Shown here one piece after another: positions 1 to 8,666 of a stretch of DNA of 64,000 nucleotides. A program made the position numbers and the translations under genes. Source of the DNA: Fibrobacter sp. UWB2 (GTDB lineage Bacteria; Fibrobacterota; Fibrobacteria; Fibrobacterales; Fibrobacteraceae). Location of the stretch: the NCBI RefSeq assembly GCF_002210425.1, contig NZ_MWQK01000005.1, positions 62,001 through 126,000 on the forward strand, read 5' to 3'. Within the stretch, counting starts at the first letter, position 1. Every line of letters starts with the position of its first letter. Under the pieces are notes generated by a model that was not told the origin of the DNA, searched no databases, and saw nothing but the letters and a program-made list of their open reading frames with translations.

Positions 1-14
1 CGCGGAGCTCAATC

Positions 15-563
15 ATGAAAATGCAATCGGTATCCATACTCGGGGCCATCACCCTTTCCCTCGCTCTCCTTTCTGCTTGCGGAAGCAAGGAAGAAAAAAC
101 GGAACCTAAAGCAGCCGAAGTAAAGCCCGCTACCGAACAACCGGCTCCTGTACAGGAAGCCGCTCCGGAACCGGCTCAGGAAGAACCGGCATTGGTCCCT
201 ATCCAGTCTCTTAGCGAAGAAAAGGCAGCTCCGGCAGAAGCTCCCGCCGCTCCGGTCTCCGCCGTCGAACAGGAATCCTCCGGCCCGTTCGTCATCCAAG
301 TGAGCATCCAGGCCTCCAGAAGAGCCGCAAATAACGTTGTAAGCAAGCTTTCTGACCAGGGCATCAAGGCATACGTCGCCGAAGTTGAAAATCCAGGCGA
401 ACTCGAAGGCACGTTCTACCGCGTACGTGTCGGATACTTCTCCACAATCGCAAACGCCCAGCAATTTGGCAAGGAAGTCCTCGCTCCGCAGGGTTACGCC
501 GGTTGGGTGGACAACCGCAAGAACGACCGCATTGGCCAGCCTGGCGCAAGCGAAGACATGTAA
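15..563 (+). CDS. SPOR-domain lipoprotein
   Basis: Probable envelope lipoprotein that binds septal or denuded peptidoglycan through a C-terminal SPOR domain. The N-terminus is a lipoprotein signal with lipobox LSAC (Cys near residue 22). A long Pro/Glu/Ala-rich spacer (roughly residues 25-90) would span the periplasm. The last ~85 residues begin at GPFVIQVS and contain YRVRVGYFST, as in SPOR domains (family knowledge). GGAG lies 7 nt before the ATG, which supports this start. A hairpin terminator follows the stop, and the next gene converges from the other strand. The promoter lies outside the window. The family call is good; the cellular role is inferred. Confidence 0.85.
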   Translation: MKMQSVSILGAITLSLALLSACGSKEEKTEPKAAEVKPATEQPAPVQEAAPEPAQEEPALVPIQSLSEEKAAPAEAPAAPVSAVEQESSGPFVIQVSIQASRRAANNVVSKLSDQGIKAYVAEVENPGELEGTFYRVRVGYFSTIANAQQFGKEVLAPQGYAGWVDNRKNDRIGQPGASEDM

Positions 564-588
564 TTTTACAAAAGCAACGAACTGTTAA

Positions 589-616
589 AGGCCCCGCACT
601 TGCGGAGCCTTTTTAA
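589..616 (+). terminator. Rho-independent terminator after the SPOR lipoprotein
   Basis: GGCCCCGC and GCGGAGCC form an 8-bp stem with one mismatch, followed by TTTTT. It lies 26 nt after the stop, between convergent genes. Confidence 0.8.
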
Positions 617-639
617 TTTGAAAGCTTTAAACTAAACGA

Positions 640-1089
640 TTAGTCTTCAAATTCACCAGATTCAACAGCCCTACGAGCAACTTCGCAGATACCATTGTAA
701 TCGTCTTCAATTTCTTCCAAATCGGCATCATCGCTATAATCGTACACCGTAACGGTCTTGCCTTCGCAAACGACGCGATGGGAACCATCATGCCAGTGAG
801 AGGCTTCTTCACGCCAATCTTCGCAAGCGTCATCGGCAGCGTAAGCAGTCGGATACGATTCCTTGGTTACAATTTCCGTGTAGTAGTAACCATCATCGCC
901 CAGCTTGACGGTAGACGTTTCATCATAAACCATACCCATCAACGTTTCATAGACATTGACCGAGTTATCCGTGCGGGTAACTTTGCAGCTGAAGCCGTAA
1001 TCGACCTTGCCACTAGAACTAGAGCTCGTGCTCGTTTCGCAAGCAGTCATAGCAAGCATAATTGCCGAAGCAAGAATAAGCTTTTTCAT
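640..1089 (-). CDS. small lipoprotein of unknown function
   Basis: Short secreted lipoprotein (149 aa) that I do not recognise. The N-terminus MKKLILASA runs into lipobox MTAC, followed by a Ser/Thr run typical of Fibrobacter lipoprotein linkers. The mature part is acidic with several Cys and aromatic residues and no motif I can name. An upstream in-frame start at 1104 exists, but GAGG lies 9 nt before the ATG at 1089, so that start is preferred. A -10-like TACATTAT lies upstream on the minus strand. It converges with the SPOR gene and is divergent from rimO. Confidence 0.75.
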   Translation of the reverse strand: MKKLILASAIMLAMTACETSTSSSSSGKVDYGFSCKVTRTDNSVNVYETLMGMVYDETSTVKLGDDGYYYTEIVTKESYPTAYAADDACEDWREEASHWHDGSHRVVCEGKTVTVYDYSDDADLEEIEDDYNGICEVARRAVESGEFED

Positions 1090-1208
1090 AATGGTAATCC
1101 TCATGTTAAAGAACTTAAGAATAATGTAGCAAAGTTTTTAACAAATTCAACTATCATTATGAGCAGATTTCGCGGCCAACAGGTTAGCACCCCTCTTGCC
1201 CCAAATTC

Positions 1209-1216
1209 TATATTTG
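1209..1216 (+). promoter_or_regulatory. TAnnTTTG promoter element for rimO
   Basis: TATATTTG matches the Bacteroidetes -7 consensus TAnnTTTG exactly and ends 5 nt before the rimO ATG. Transcription from it would start at or next to the start codon, giving a leaderless mRNA. No Shine-Dalgarno is present. No clear -33 TTTG partner was seen at the usual spacing. Confidence 0.5.
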
Positions 1217-1221
1217 TGGGC

Positions 1222-2535
1222 ATGCCTACAAAAAAGCCAAAAGTCTTTGTCGTGCATCTCGGATGCGCAAAAAACCAGGTCGACGCAGAAAACCTCGTCG
1301 GCGAAATGCTCCATGCGGGTTTTGTGACCTGTGATACCGCCGGGAAGGCGGACTACATCCTCGTGAACACGTGCGGGTTCATCGAAGCCGCCAAGGAAGA
1401 ATCCATCAACGCGATTCTCGCACAGGCGAAAGCAAAGAAGGCCAAGCAGAAACTGATTGTTTCGGGCTGCCTGAGTGGCCGCTATGGCGAAGAGCTGATG
1501 AAGGAACTGCCCGAGGTGGACTACTGGGTCGGCACGTACAAGCCGGGCGAACTTTTGAAGAAGATGGGCATCGTCGCTCCGCAGAGCTGTGACGCCGAGA
1601 ACCTCCCCCGCATGAACCTGGGTGGATTCAGCCATCACGCTTATCTGAAAATTGCAGAAGGCTGTAACCGCCGTTGCGCCTACTGCGCCATCCCGCTGAT
1701 TCGCGGCAAGCAGGATTCCCGTTCCATCGATGACATCGTCGCTGAAGCAAAGGACCTCGAAGCCCAGGGCGTCAAGGAAATTACTTTGATTGCACAGGAC
1801 ACGACTTACTTTGGACGTGAAAAGGGCAAAAAAGGCGGCACGCTTGTTGATCTTTTGCGAGCCCTTTTGGACAACACGAACATTCCGTGGATCCGCATGC
1901 TTTATTGGTACCCAATGTTTGTGGACGATGAACTTCTGGACTTGATGGCCAAGGAACCGCGCCTCGTGAAGTACGTGGACATGCCTATCCAGCATGCAAG
2001 CGACAAGATGCTCAAGAATATGAAGCGCAACTACCGCAAAAAGGAACTTGTCGATCTTTTGCACAAAATCCGCGAACGAATCCCGGGCGTGACGCTCCGC
2101 AGTACGGTGCTCGTCGGGTTCCCCGGTGAAACGCACGAAGATTTTGAAGAGCTGATGGAACTTTTGCAGGACGTGCAATTCGACCACCTGGGCGGATTTG
2201 TATTCAGCCCCGAAGAAGGCACTCCGGTGATGGAAATGGACCTCCCCGCCGTGGACGAAAGCGATGCCCGCGCAAGGCTCGAAGCGGTCACGGATTACCA
2301 GGAAGAGCTCGCCGCCGAATATGCCGAGAACATGATCGGAAAGACGGTAAAGATCATCATCGACCAGGTTGCCGAAGAAAGCGAATACCACTTCTACGGC
2401 CGCACGGAAGGCAACTCGATGGAAAACGACGATATCGTGAAAGTCATCGAAGGCGATGGCGACGTGGGTGAATTCCATAACGCACTCGTCGTAGACGCCG
2501 AGCCGCACGAACTCGTAGTTAAATTGATAGACTAG
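1222..2535 (+). CDS. rimO: Ribosomal protein S12 methylthiotransferase RimO
   Basis: Radical SAM methylthiotransferase that modifies the conserved Asp of ribosomal protein S12 (family knowledge). The 437 aa are normal for RimO. In order: UPF0004 domain starting VFVVHLGCAKNQ with Cys15, the radical SAM CxxxCxxC signature CNRRCAYC near residue 148, and a C-terminal TRAM domain. The frame is open far upstream (to 778), but homologous sequence begins at MPTKK, and the 5' extension lies antisense to the upstream lipoprotein. The start is therefore 1222, just after a TAnnTTTG element and without a Shine-Dalgarno. A tRNA-Arg follows 43 nt downstream. Confidence 0.95.
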   Translation: MPTKKPKVFVVHLGCAKNQVDAENLVGEMLHAGFVTCDTAGKADYILVNTCGFIEAAKEESINAILAQAKAKKAKQKLIVSGCLSGRYGEELMKELPEVDYWVGTYKPGELLKKMGIVAPQSCDAENLPRMNLGGFSHHAYLKIAEGCNRRCAYCAIPLIRGKQDSRSIDDIVAEAKDLEAQGVKEITLIAQDTTYFGREKGKKGGTLVDLLRALLDNTNIPWIRMLYWYPMFVDDELLDLMAKEPRLVKYVDMPIQHASDKMLKNMKRNYRKKELVDLLHKIRERIPGVTLRSTVLVGFPGETHEDFEELMELLQDVQFDHLGGFVFSPEEGTPVMEMDLPAVDESDARARLEAVTDYQEELAAEYAENMIGKTVKIIIDQVAEESEYHFYGRTEGNSMENDDIVKVIEGDGDVGEFHNALVVDAEPHELVVKLID

Positions 2536-2578
2536 GAAAAGGCCTTTTTACTATATTATACCCGCCTTAAAGGCTCAG

Positions 2579-2650
2579 GCCCGTGTATCACAATGGATAG
2601 TGTCCTTCCCTCCGAAGGAAGGTATTCCGGTTCGATTCCGGACATGGGTA
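2579..2650 (+). tRNA. tRNA-Arg (anticodon CCG)
   Basis: A cloverleaf can be drawn by hand: acceptor GCCCGTG/CATGGGT with G-U pairs, 3-bp D stem, anticodon stem CTTCC/GGAAG with loop CTCCGAA (anticodon CCG, reads CGG), and T arm TCCGG-TTCGATT-CCGGA. The discriminator is A; CCA is not encoded. A strong terminator follows. Confidence 0.93.
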
Positions 2651-2666
2651 TTAAAAGCAAACAAAA

Positions 2667-2698
2667 AGCCCGCCGTTCTTTGAACCGGCGGGCTTTTT
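2667..2698 (+). terminator. Bidirectional terminator after tRNA-Arg
   Basis: AGCCCGCCG pairs with CGGCGGGCT around a short loop, flanked by A-run and T-run. It can terminate the tRNA transcript on the plus strand and the outer-membrane gene on the minus strand. Confidence 0.9.
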
Positions 2699-2715
2699 AG
2701 CAAGCTTGAGCGCTA

Positions 2716-3702
2716 TTACTTGGAAGAAGCCTTGCGTTCCTTTTCACGCTGACGGCGACGCTTTTCGGTATCATCCGGGAAGAATTCCGGGAAGGAGTAA
2801 CCAATCGTAATGCCAAACACGATGCCAGTCTTGCTCATACCGTTCTTGTTCACGACACGGGATGCGTAAGTATCGACAGCTTCGGTTCTGGAGTCCAAGG
2901 TCTTCTTGTAGCTCGGGTTGTTTTCCGGGGCCTTGCCAAGATCCGGAGCGTAGTACATACCGAAGGAGAACTGGAGGTAGTACCATTCGTTCGTGAGGTA
3001 GGCAATCAACACGTCAAACTGGAAACCATTAACAGAAATCAGCTTACGGACATTGTTTTCCGGTTCCATATCGTGGTCAAAGTAGACCGTACCGTAAGAA
3101 GCGGACAAGCCCAAATGGATAGGAATCTTCGGGAAGAAGTAATAGTTAAGGCCAACCTTATAGCCCGTACCGCCCTGGAGTTCCCAGTATTCAAATTCGC
3201 TGTCCTTGACCTTCGGCAAGAAGCCGTAAGATGCATAGGCACCAATATGCCAACGGGTAATGTATTCGGCACCAATGCCAAAGCCCATACCCATGCCAGA
3301 TTCGCCCATGAACGGCATACGAGAACCAAGGCCCATTTCGAAAATCAAGCGGTCCTTGAGCCAGTCACGACGGCGTTCGGAGTTTGCATATTCGTCCAAA
3401 CGCTGTTCTTCTTCAAACTTTTTACGGGTGAGGAAATCCCTTCTCTGGGCGGCAGTCATGCCAGCCGTGGAAACTTCGACATTTTCGTCTTCGTCGTCAT
3501 CTTCAACAGCAGCCTTGGCAGGTGCGGCAGATTCAGAAACGGACATGAAACCATCATCGGATTCAGCCGCTGCAGCAGGAGCTTCAACCGTTTGTTCTGC
3601 TACAGGAGCAGCTTTTTTAGACTTCGCTTTACGCGCTTTTGCAGGGGCAGCCCATGCAACCAAACTCGACAGACACAACAGCAACAACAATTTTTTAAGC
3701 AT
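2716..3702 (-). CDS. putative outer-membrane beta-barrel protein
   Basis: Exported protein of 328 aa. The signal peptide is MLKKLLLLLCLSSLVAWA. A Lys/Ala-rich low-complexity stretch follows (about residues 20-95, including SKKAAPVAEQ), with an acidic DDDEDE patch. The C-terminal ~210 residues alternate glycine and aromatic residues in short strands (GIGAEYITRWHIGAYASYGF), typical of a small barrel similar to OmpA/OprF-type porins. No family could be named with confidence. It ends in a basic tail. The bidirectional terminator at 2667-2698 lies just downstream. Confidence 0.7.
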   Translation of the reverse strand: MLKKLLLLLCLSSLVAWAAPAKARKAKSKKAAPVAEQTVEAPAAAAESDDGFMSVSESAAPAKAAVEDDDEDENVEVSTAGMTAAQRRDFLTRKKFEEEQRLDEYANSERRRDWLKDRLIFEMGLGSRMPFMGESGMGMGFGIGAEYITRWHIGAYASYGFLPKVKDSEFEYWELQGGTGYKVGLNYYFFPKIPIHLGLSASYGTVYFDHDMEPENNVRKLISVNGFQFDVLIAYLTNEWYYLQFSFGMYYAPDLGKAPENNPSYKKTLDSRTEAVDTYASRVVNKNGMSKTGIVFGITIGYSFPEFFPDDTEKRRRQREKERKASSK

Positions 3703-3825
3703 TAAAAACGCCTCGGATAAATAACCACGCTTGGAATATAACTTTTTATAGAAGTTTTTTTCGAAAACTTCATGTAAAACTTGTTTTTTCGTTTGATTTT
3801 ACAATTTCGTAAGTTTATAGTAGGG

Positions 3826-4722
3826 CTATTTGACCTTTGTCAGCGTCGCTTTTATGCTTCCGAGCTTAATTTCGCACTGCATGAGCACCGGAATTCGCTT
3901 TTCGTCATCGGTAAACCAGATGAAAATGCGGCCACTGGAGTTGAAAATGCCGTCGCCATCGAGTACCGGTTCCACCTTAACGGTCTTAAACGAGCCCAAA
4001 TCCGTCTTGATGGTTTCGCGTTTGTGAGTAATCACCTTGAGTTCATAGCGTTTTTTACCGCTTACGGCGGCAAAACGGGAGGTCGCCCCTTCCTTAAGCG
4101 GGAGGGTTCGCACAAGATAGAAAGCCGACATGATACTATGTTCGAGGCCATCGATAGTCACAGACGTATCGGCAGAGCGCTTGACATAGTGCTTGACGGG
4201 ATCCTTGAAGACCGTATCGGAAAGGACTGCCTTTTTGTCATCGCGATTGAAACGGATAAGCGACTTGTTGTGGAACGTGCCCTCGTGGAGGGACTTGCGG
4301 AAGACATCCGTCATGAGGCCCCTTTTGTGAACAAGCGTATAGACGGTATCATGGACCGGATAGAACTTATTGACAGTCTTGTTGGCGGTCGCATAAGTCT
4401 CGAATTCCACCTTGCCATCCTTGCGCGGCTTGACTTCGAGCGTGGCGTAGCCAGCCGTCACAAAGCCCCAGCTGAGTTCGTATTCCAGACGTTCGCCTTT
4501 CATCCACGGGGCGTTGATTTCGGGAAGGGTCTGCCACTTGGAGAGCGGCTTAGCAGGGACACTAGCACTTGAGGACGACTGGACGCTTGGAGATGTCGAT
4601 TCGAGAGTCGCCGCGCTTTTGGACTGCGCGGACGAGGACGAAGCCAGAGACTCCGCCGCCATAGACGAAATCGACAAAGTAAGCGCAAACAGCAAAACAC
4701 TTTTCAAAGCACGATAAAACAT
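3826..4722 (-). CDS. DUF3108 domain-containing exported protein
   Basis: Exported protein of 298 aa. A signal sequence is followed by a Ser/Ala-rich linker (about residues 20-55), then a DUF3108-like domain beginning near GERLEYELSWG and running to the C-terminus, with FIWFTDDEKRIPV near the end. Family members are predicted periplasmic or outer-membrane beta-rich proteins without a settled function. A TTG start 9 nt upstream is possible; the ATG at 4722 gives the cleaner signal peptide. It lies downstream of purE on the same strand but is separated from it by a hairpin, so it is probably a separate unit. Confidence 0.8.
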   Translation of the reverse strand: MFYRALKSVLLFALTLSISSMAAESLASSSSAQSKSAATLESTSPSVQSSSSASVPAKPLSKWQTLPEINAPWMKGERLEYELSWGFVTAGYATLEVKPRKDGKVEFETYATANKTVNKFYPVHDTVYTLVHKRGLMTDVFRKSLHEGTFHNKSLIRFNRDDKKAVLSDTVFKDPVKHYVKRSADTSVTIDGLEHSIMSAFYLVRTLPLKEGATSRFAAVSGKKRYELKVITHKRETIKTDLGSFKTVKVEPVLDGDGIFNSSGRIFIWFTDDEKRIPVLMQCEIKLGSIKATLTKVK

Positions 4723-4777
4723 AAGCCCCAATACTCTTTGTAGTGAATAAAATTTAAGATAAGGACAATATATAAAA

Positions 4778-4806
4778 GAACGCCCGCGGAAACCGCACAG
4801 GCGCTC
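4778..4806 (-). terminator. Terminator downstream of purE
   Basis: CGCC/GGCG and GCGG/CCGC arms form an interrupted stem. T-rich sequence lies on both sides, so it could act in either direction. It separates purE from the DUF3108 gene. Confidence 0.6.
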
Positions 4807-4836
4807 TGTTTTTTATTCTAGATAGGAATAAATGGC

Positions 4837-5316
4837 TTAGCCTTCGATGTCACCGAGGCCCTTGCGGTAAGCGATGAGCTTTTCCTTGACGATTGCGTCA
4901 GAGAGGGCGACGATGTGGACGGCGAGGAAACCGGCATTCTTGCCGTTGCCGATGCCGACTGTGGCCACCGGGATTCCCGGGGGCATCTGCACGATGGAGT
5001 GCAGTGCATCGACGCCGTTGAGCGGGCCGCCCGCGCAGGGGAGACCGATCACCGGAAGAATCGTGTGCCCTGCGAGCACGCCCGGAAGGGCTGCAGCGAG
5101 GCCAGCAACACCGATGAGGACCTGGAGGCCTCGCCCGGCGGCTTCACGAGCATACTTCGCGGTCGCATTCGGGGTGCGGTGTGCAGAGAGGATGTTGTAT
5201 TCCCACGTGATGCCGAACTGGTCGAGCACAGCGGTGATCTTGTCTACAGTTTCCTGGTCGGACTTGCTACCCGCAACGATACCAACCTTTGCATTCGGAA
5301 CTTCATTAATTTGCAT
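4837..5316 (-). CDS. purE: N5-carboxyaminoimidazole ribonucleotide mutase PurE
   Basis: Purine biosynthesis enzyme that converts N5-CAIR to CAIR in the class I reaction (family knowledge). The 159 aa fit the family. GSKSD at residues 16-20 binds the phosphate and SAHRTP at 44-49 carries the catalytic His. AGLAAALPGVLAG and SIVQMPPGIPVATVGIGN follow the class I pattern. An in-frame extension to 5418 exists, but AAGGA lies 7 nt before the ATG at 5316 and homology starts there. It lies 14 nt after purD on the same strand, consistent with a purD-purE operon. Confidence 0.95.
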   Translation of the reverse strand: MQINEVPNAKVGIVAGSKSDQETVDKITAVLDQFGITWEYNILSAHRTPNATAKYAREAAGRGLQVLIGVAGLAAALPGVLAGHTILPVIGLPCAGGPLNGVDALHSIVQMPPGIPVATVGIGNGKNAGFLAVHIVALSDAIVKEKLIAYRKGLGDIEG

Positions 5317-5330
5317 TTTCAATTCCTTTT

Positions 5331-6623
5331 TTATTTGCCCATTTTCGCAAGACGGGCGAGTCCCTTCTTGCCGATATCCTTGCGGTAGAACTTGCCTTCG
5401 AACTGAACTTTTTCGCAAGCGGCGTAAGCGATGTTCAATGCTTCCTGGAGCGTTGCACCGTGACCGACCACGCCGAACACGCGACCACCGTTGGTCACCA
5501 ACTTGCCGTCCACCATCTTGGTACCGGCATGGAGCACCTGTGCACCGTTCTTTTCGGCTTCTTCGATACCTGTAACAACCTTGCCCTTTTCGTAGGAGCC
5601 CGGATAGCCAGCGCTAGCAAGCACGACGATAGCGGAGCTGCCCTTCGGAGCCTTCGGGGCGCCGAGCTTGGCAAGTTCACCCTTTTCAGCAGCGTCGAAC
5701 AAGGCGAGCACGTCGCCGTCATAGAGCGGGAGCACAATCTGGCATTCGGGGTCACCGAGGCGGCAGTTGTATTCCACGACCTTCGGACCCTTGCTCGTGA
5801 CCATGATGCCCACATAGAGCACGCCCGTGTAGGGCTTGCCTTCGGCGGCCATACCCTTGAGGGTCGGTTCGATAATAGTCTTCTTGACTTCGTCGAGGAG
5901 AGCGTCGGTCACAACCGGAGCCGGGCTGTAAGCACCCATTCCACCCGTGTTCGGGCCCTTGTCGTCGTCAAAGACGCGCTTGTGGTCCTGGGCGGAGGAG
6001 AGAATCACGTAGTCCTTGCCGTCGCAAACCACGAAGATGGAGGCTTCTTCGCCGTCCATGAATTCTTCGATCACGACCGTCTTGCCGGATTCGCCAAACA
6101 CGGCCTTGTCGCCGAGCATTTCTTCGACAGCGTCGTTAGCTTCCTTGTCGGTCATACAGACGATAGCGCCCTTGCCTGCGGCAAGGCCCGACGCCTTCAC
6201 CACGATCGGAGCCGGGTGTTCAGCGAGGAACTTCTTGGCGGAGGCGAGATCGGTGAAGGTCTCGAAGGCTGCCGTCGGCACGTTGTACTTCTTCATGATA
6301 TCCTTGCTGAAGGCCTTGGAGCCTTCGAGCGCGGCAGCAGCAGCAGTCGGGCCGAAAGCGCGGAGACCGCGAGCGCGGAATTCATCCACCACGCCAGCGA
6401 CGAGCGGGATTTCGGGGCCGATAATCGCAAGGTCAATTTTTTCTGCAACGGCGAGGTCAGCGATTGCCTTCGGGTCGGCCACATCGACCGGCACGCACTT
6501 GCCGAGGTTAGCCATGCCCGGGTTGCCCGGAGCGCACACGAGAGTGTCGCACAGCGGCGACTTCTTGACTGCAAGAGCGATGGCATGTTCGCGACCACCG
6601 CTACCAACGACGAGAATATTCAT
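5331..6623 (-). CDS. purD: Phosphoribosylamine-glycine ligase PurD
   Basis: GAR synthetase: ligates glycine to phosphoribosylamine with ATP in purine synthesis. The 430 aa are typical. It begins MNILVVGSGGREHA (N domain). The ATP-grasp core holds LEGSKAFSKDIMKKYNVP and VVKASGLAAGKGAIV, and GGMGAYSPAP and YNCRLGDPECQ follow. The reading frame extends 18 codons upstream, but AAGGA lies 7 nt before the ATG at 6623 and the family starts there. First gene of the purD-purE pair. A TACATTTT element upstream on the minus strand is a candidate promoter. Confidence 0.96.
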   Translation of the reverse strand: MNILVVGSGGREHAIALAVKKSPLCDTLVCAPGNPGMANLGKCVPVDVADPKAIADLAVAEKIDLAIIGPEIPLVAGVVDEFRARGLRAFGPTAAAAALEGSKAFSKDIMKKYNVPTAAFETFTDLASAKKFLAEHPAPIVVKASGLAAGKGAIVCMTDKEANDAVEEMLGDKAVFGESGKTVVIEEFMDGEEASIFVVCDGKDYVILSSAQDHKRVFDDDKGPNTGGMGAYSPAPVVTDALLDEVKKTIIEPTLKGMAAEGKPYTGVLYVGIMVTSKGPKVVEYNCRLGDPECQIVLPLYDGDVLALFDAAEKGELAKLGAPKAPKGSSAIVVLASAGYPGSYEKGKVVTGIEEAEKNGAQVLHAGTKMVDGKLVTNGGRVFGVVGHGATLQEALNIAYAACEKVQFEGKFYRKDIGKKGLARLAKMGK

Positions 6624-6716
6624 AAGCGAGTCCTTATCTTTGTACGGGGGAAAATGTAGAAAAAAGAACGAATCCACGCAGACGGAGTCCTCACCTCGCC
6701 GCCTTAATCTCAGCTT

Positions 6717-7166
6717 CTATTTCTTTTCCATGGAAATCCACGTGTGACCATTTTCGAAACGTTCAGTGTTGAATGTGCGAAAACCTTCACGCTCGTAGAA
6801 CGAAACGATACGTTGGACTTCACCACAGGTAAACAGCCATGCACGATTGTGCGGCATTCTCTTCTGAATCTCGCGAAACAGGATTTTGCCGTATCCGCGC
6901 CCTTGACATTCCGGCAGAACCATCAGGCGGCCAATGTAAAGCGAGCCATCTTCAACGCGTCCACGAACAGAGCCAACAATTTTACCATCGTCAGAGAGCA
7001 TCTTTAGCGTCATGTATTTCGGAAAGTCTTCGCAGGCTTGCTCCAGAGATTCCTTCAAACCGGGAGCATCGAGCCAATCTACTTCTGCAGCAATAGCAAA
7101 GAACGCCCTATCATGCAGCTCCATGAGTTCGGGAATATCATTGGTTGTCGCGATTTCAATTTTCAT
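6717..7166 (-). CDS. GNAT family N-acetyltransferase
   Basis: Acetyl-CoA-dependent acyltransferase of 149 aa with unknown substrate. The GNAT fold is clear: MKIEIATTNDIPELMELHD opening, beta4 with YIGRLMVLPECQGRGYGK (the Q/RxxGxG/A acetyl-CoA loop), then FYEREGFRTF near the C-terminus. It is divergent from another, unrelated GNAT gene at 7227. The 60-bp gap between them contains a 6+2+6 palindrome that could be a shared operator. The small-molecule target cannot be told from sequence. Confidence 0.88.
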   Translation of the reverse strand: MKIEIATTNDIPELMELHDRAFFAIAAEVDWLDAPGLKESLEQACEDFPKYMTLKMLSDDGKIVGSVRGRVEDGSLYIGRLMVLPECQGRGYGKILFREIQKRMPHNRAWLFTCGEVQRIVSFYEREGFRTFNTERFENGHTWISMEKK

Positions 7167-7189
7167 TTAGTTTTCAAGATAAAATTTCG

Positions 7190-7217
7190 TGACAGCACTG
7201 TCAACATGTTATATTTA
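7190..7217. promoter_or_regulatory. Palindrome and promoter between divergent GNAT genes
   Basis: TGACAG-CA-CTGTCA (7190-7203) is a perfect 6-bp inverted repeat. Next to it is TATATTTA (7210-7217), a near match to TAnnTTTG, ending 9 nt before the plus-strand ATG. A TATCTTG-like element for the minus gene lies on the other side. Operator function is inferred. Confidence 0.4.
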
Positions 7218-7226
7218 AATGCAATT

Positions 7227-7631
7227 ATGGCTATCTCATATAAAACAATTCATGATTTTTCGGAGCAAGATTTAAAAGATTTGTTCCTTTCGGTGGAATG
7301 GTCTTCGGGGCATTTCCCTGACAAACTTGTTATCGCCATGAAGAATTTCAAGACGGCCATTTCAGCATGGGACGGCGACAAGCTTGTCGGTATGATTTGC
7401 GCAATGGACGACGGCATCATGAATGCGTATGTTCATTATTTGCTTGTACGCCCGGAATACCAAGGAAAAGGCATCGGCAAGGCTCTTGTCGAAAAGGTCA
7501 AGGACGTGTACAAGGATTACTTGCGTATTGTCGTCGTGGCATACGACAAGGAAATAGACTTTTACGAATACTGCGGATTCAAGAAGGCAACTGACGCAAG
7601 CCCAATGTTCATCACAAGCTTGTGGACGTAA
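7227..7631 (+). CDS. GNAT family N-acetyltransferase
   Basis: Acetyltransferase of 134 aa. It begins MAISYKTIHDFSEQ and has VHYLLVRPEYQGKGIGKALV (acetyl-CoA loop RPEYQGKGIG) and FYEYCGFKKA near the end. The open frame extends upstream into the divergent gene region, but the promoter-like TATATTTA at 7210-7217 places the start at 7227. There is no Shine-Dalgarno. It resembles short bacterial GNATs of unknown target, and its pairing with the divergent GNAT gene is positional only. Confidence 0.87.
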   Translation: MAISYKTIHDFSEQDLKDLFLSVEWSSGHFPDKLVIAMKNFKTAISAWDGDKLVGMICAMDDGIMNAYVHYLLVRPEYQGKGIGKALVEKVKDVYKDYLRIVVVAYDKEIDFYEYCGFKKATDASPMFITSLWT

Positions 7632-7708
7632 TCTTTAGAACCGCTGCATCATAGCAACAAAATGAAATCATACAAATATATTTTGGCTTTTAAATATTTG
7701 TGCATTCC

Positions 7709-8662
7709 ATGGAAAAGAAATTTTTTAGAAACTTGAAAACCGCGCGCCTTTTCACCGCTATAGCTTTGCTAATCGCGATGGCGAGCTTGACCTCTTGCGG
7801 AAAAACCGAAGACACCCCTGTCAAGCCGATAAAATACAATTTTAACGCAATCCCCCAAAAAGCCTTGTGGCTGGACGTTGCCAAAAGTCGATTTATCGTC
7901 GCAGGAACTTTTCAAGTTGACACAAATAAGCTAAAGGAAATCATAGAAACAGAATCAGGCTACCTCAATTTTACTCTTTCCATAGATTCTGTTTTAAAAG
8001 GAGAACTTCAAACAAAAGAATTAAATATTGCAAAATATATTTTTAGTAAAAAAGATAAATCACATCGCTCTAACGATTCAAGCCTGTTTTTACTCAACGG
8101 AAAAAAAACTATCGATTTTTTAATTGAAAGCCCCGCTAGCACCGAATCACTCTTTATGTTGGGCAATATAGACAACTCTTTAACGTCAAAAACAGAAGAT
8201 ACCATAAAAGTCATAACCAACGAAGTAAAACAGCAACAAGAAATCACTGACGATAAAACATTCTTTTCCATCTGCCCGAACGACAAAAATTCAGCTAGAG
8301 TAAAAAGACTCATTGCCGATATGCACAACGGGGCAAAAGCCAATGACGCCTATATTGAGCTCGAAAAAATGGGATTTGACGCCGTCCCCAGTATGATTTG
8401 CCAAATGGACGACCGACGAGAGCTCGCTCAAAAGCACATTTCTCTAGAAAACAAAAATCCCAAAGCCTGGGAAGCATATAGACATTATAGCCCAAAGGTT
8501 GTTGTCGATGTTCTTGAAGCTATTTTGAACCAGATAACCGGACAAAGTTTTGGTTTCATTGAAAATGGCGGTACTGAAGAAGAACGAGCAAACACCGTTC
8601 GTGGCTGGAGAACTTATTTATGGCACGCCGCTAACGACAGCTTGGAACAAAAAAGTCCGTAA
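7709..8662 (+). CDS. lipoprotein carrying a module shared with the 10171 gene
   Basis: Lipoprotein of 317 aa, signal ending in lipobox LTSC. The whole mature part (residues ~45-310) aligns with the C-terminal ~265 residues of the RDD protein at 10171. Shared blocks include GTFQVDTNKLKEI, SIDSVLKGEL, NDSSLFLLNGKK, ICQMDDRREL and EEERANTVRGWRTYLW. The first half (VAGT...VLKGE pattern) recalls NTR-like beta domains. The second half (MGFDAVPSMICQMDDRREL, then WR..LW) recalls HEAT-like helical repeats. Both comparisons are inference. GTG at 7700 is an alternative start; the ATG at 7709 fits the signal better. Function unknown. Confidence 0.75.
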   Translation: MEKKFFRNLKTARLFTAIALLIAMASLTSCGKTEDTPVKPIKYNFNAIPQKALWLDVAKSRFIVAGTFQVDTNKLKEIIETESGYLNFTLSIDSVLKGELQTKELNIAKYIFSKKDKSHRSNDSSLFLLNGKKTIDFLIESPASTESLFMLGNIDNSLTSKTEDTIKVITNEVKQQQEITDDKTFFSICPNDKNSARVKRLIADMHNGAKANDAYIELEKMGFDAVPSMICQMDDRRELAQKHISLENKNPKAWEAYRHYSPKVVVDVLEAILNQITGQSFGFIENGGTEEERANTVRGWRTYLWHAANDSLEQKSP

Positions 8663-8666
8663 TGTC

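Noticed and set aside
778-1221. 148-residue N-terminal extension of RimO
   Set aside because: It lies antisense to a lipoprotein gene and the RimO family starts at 1222, where a promoter-like element lies just upstream.
1147-2508. 453-residue minus-strand frame over rimO
   Set aside because: RimO is unambiguous on the plus strand; this frame is explained by the codon bias of rimO.
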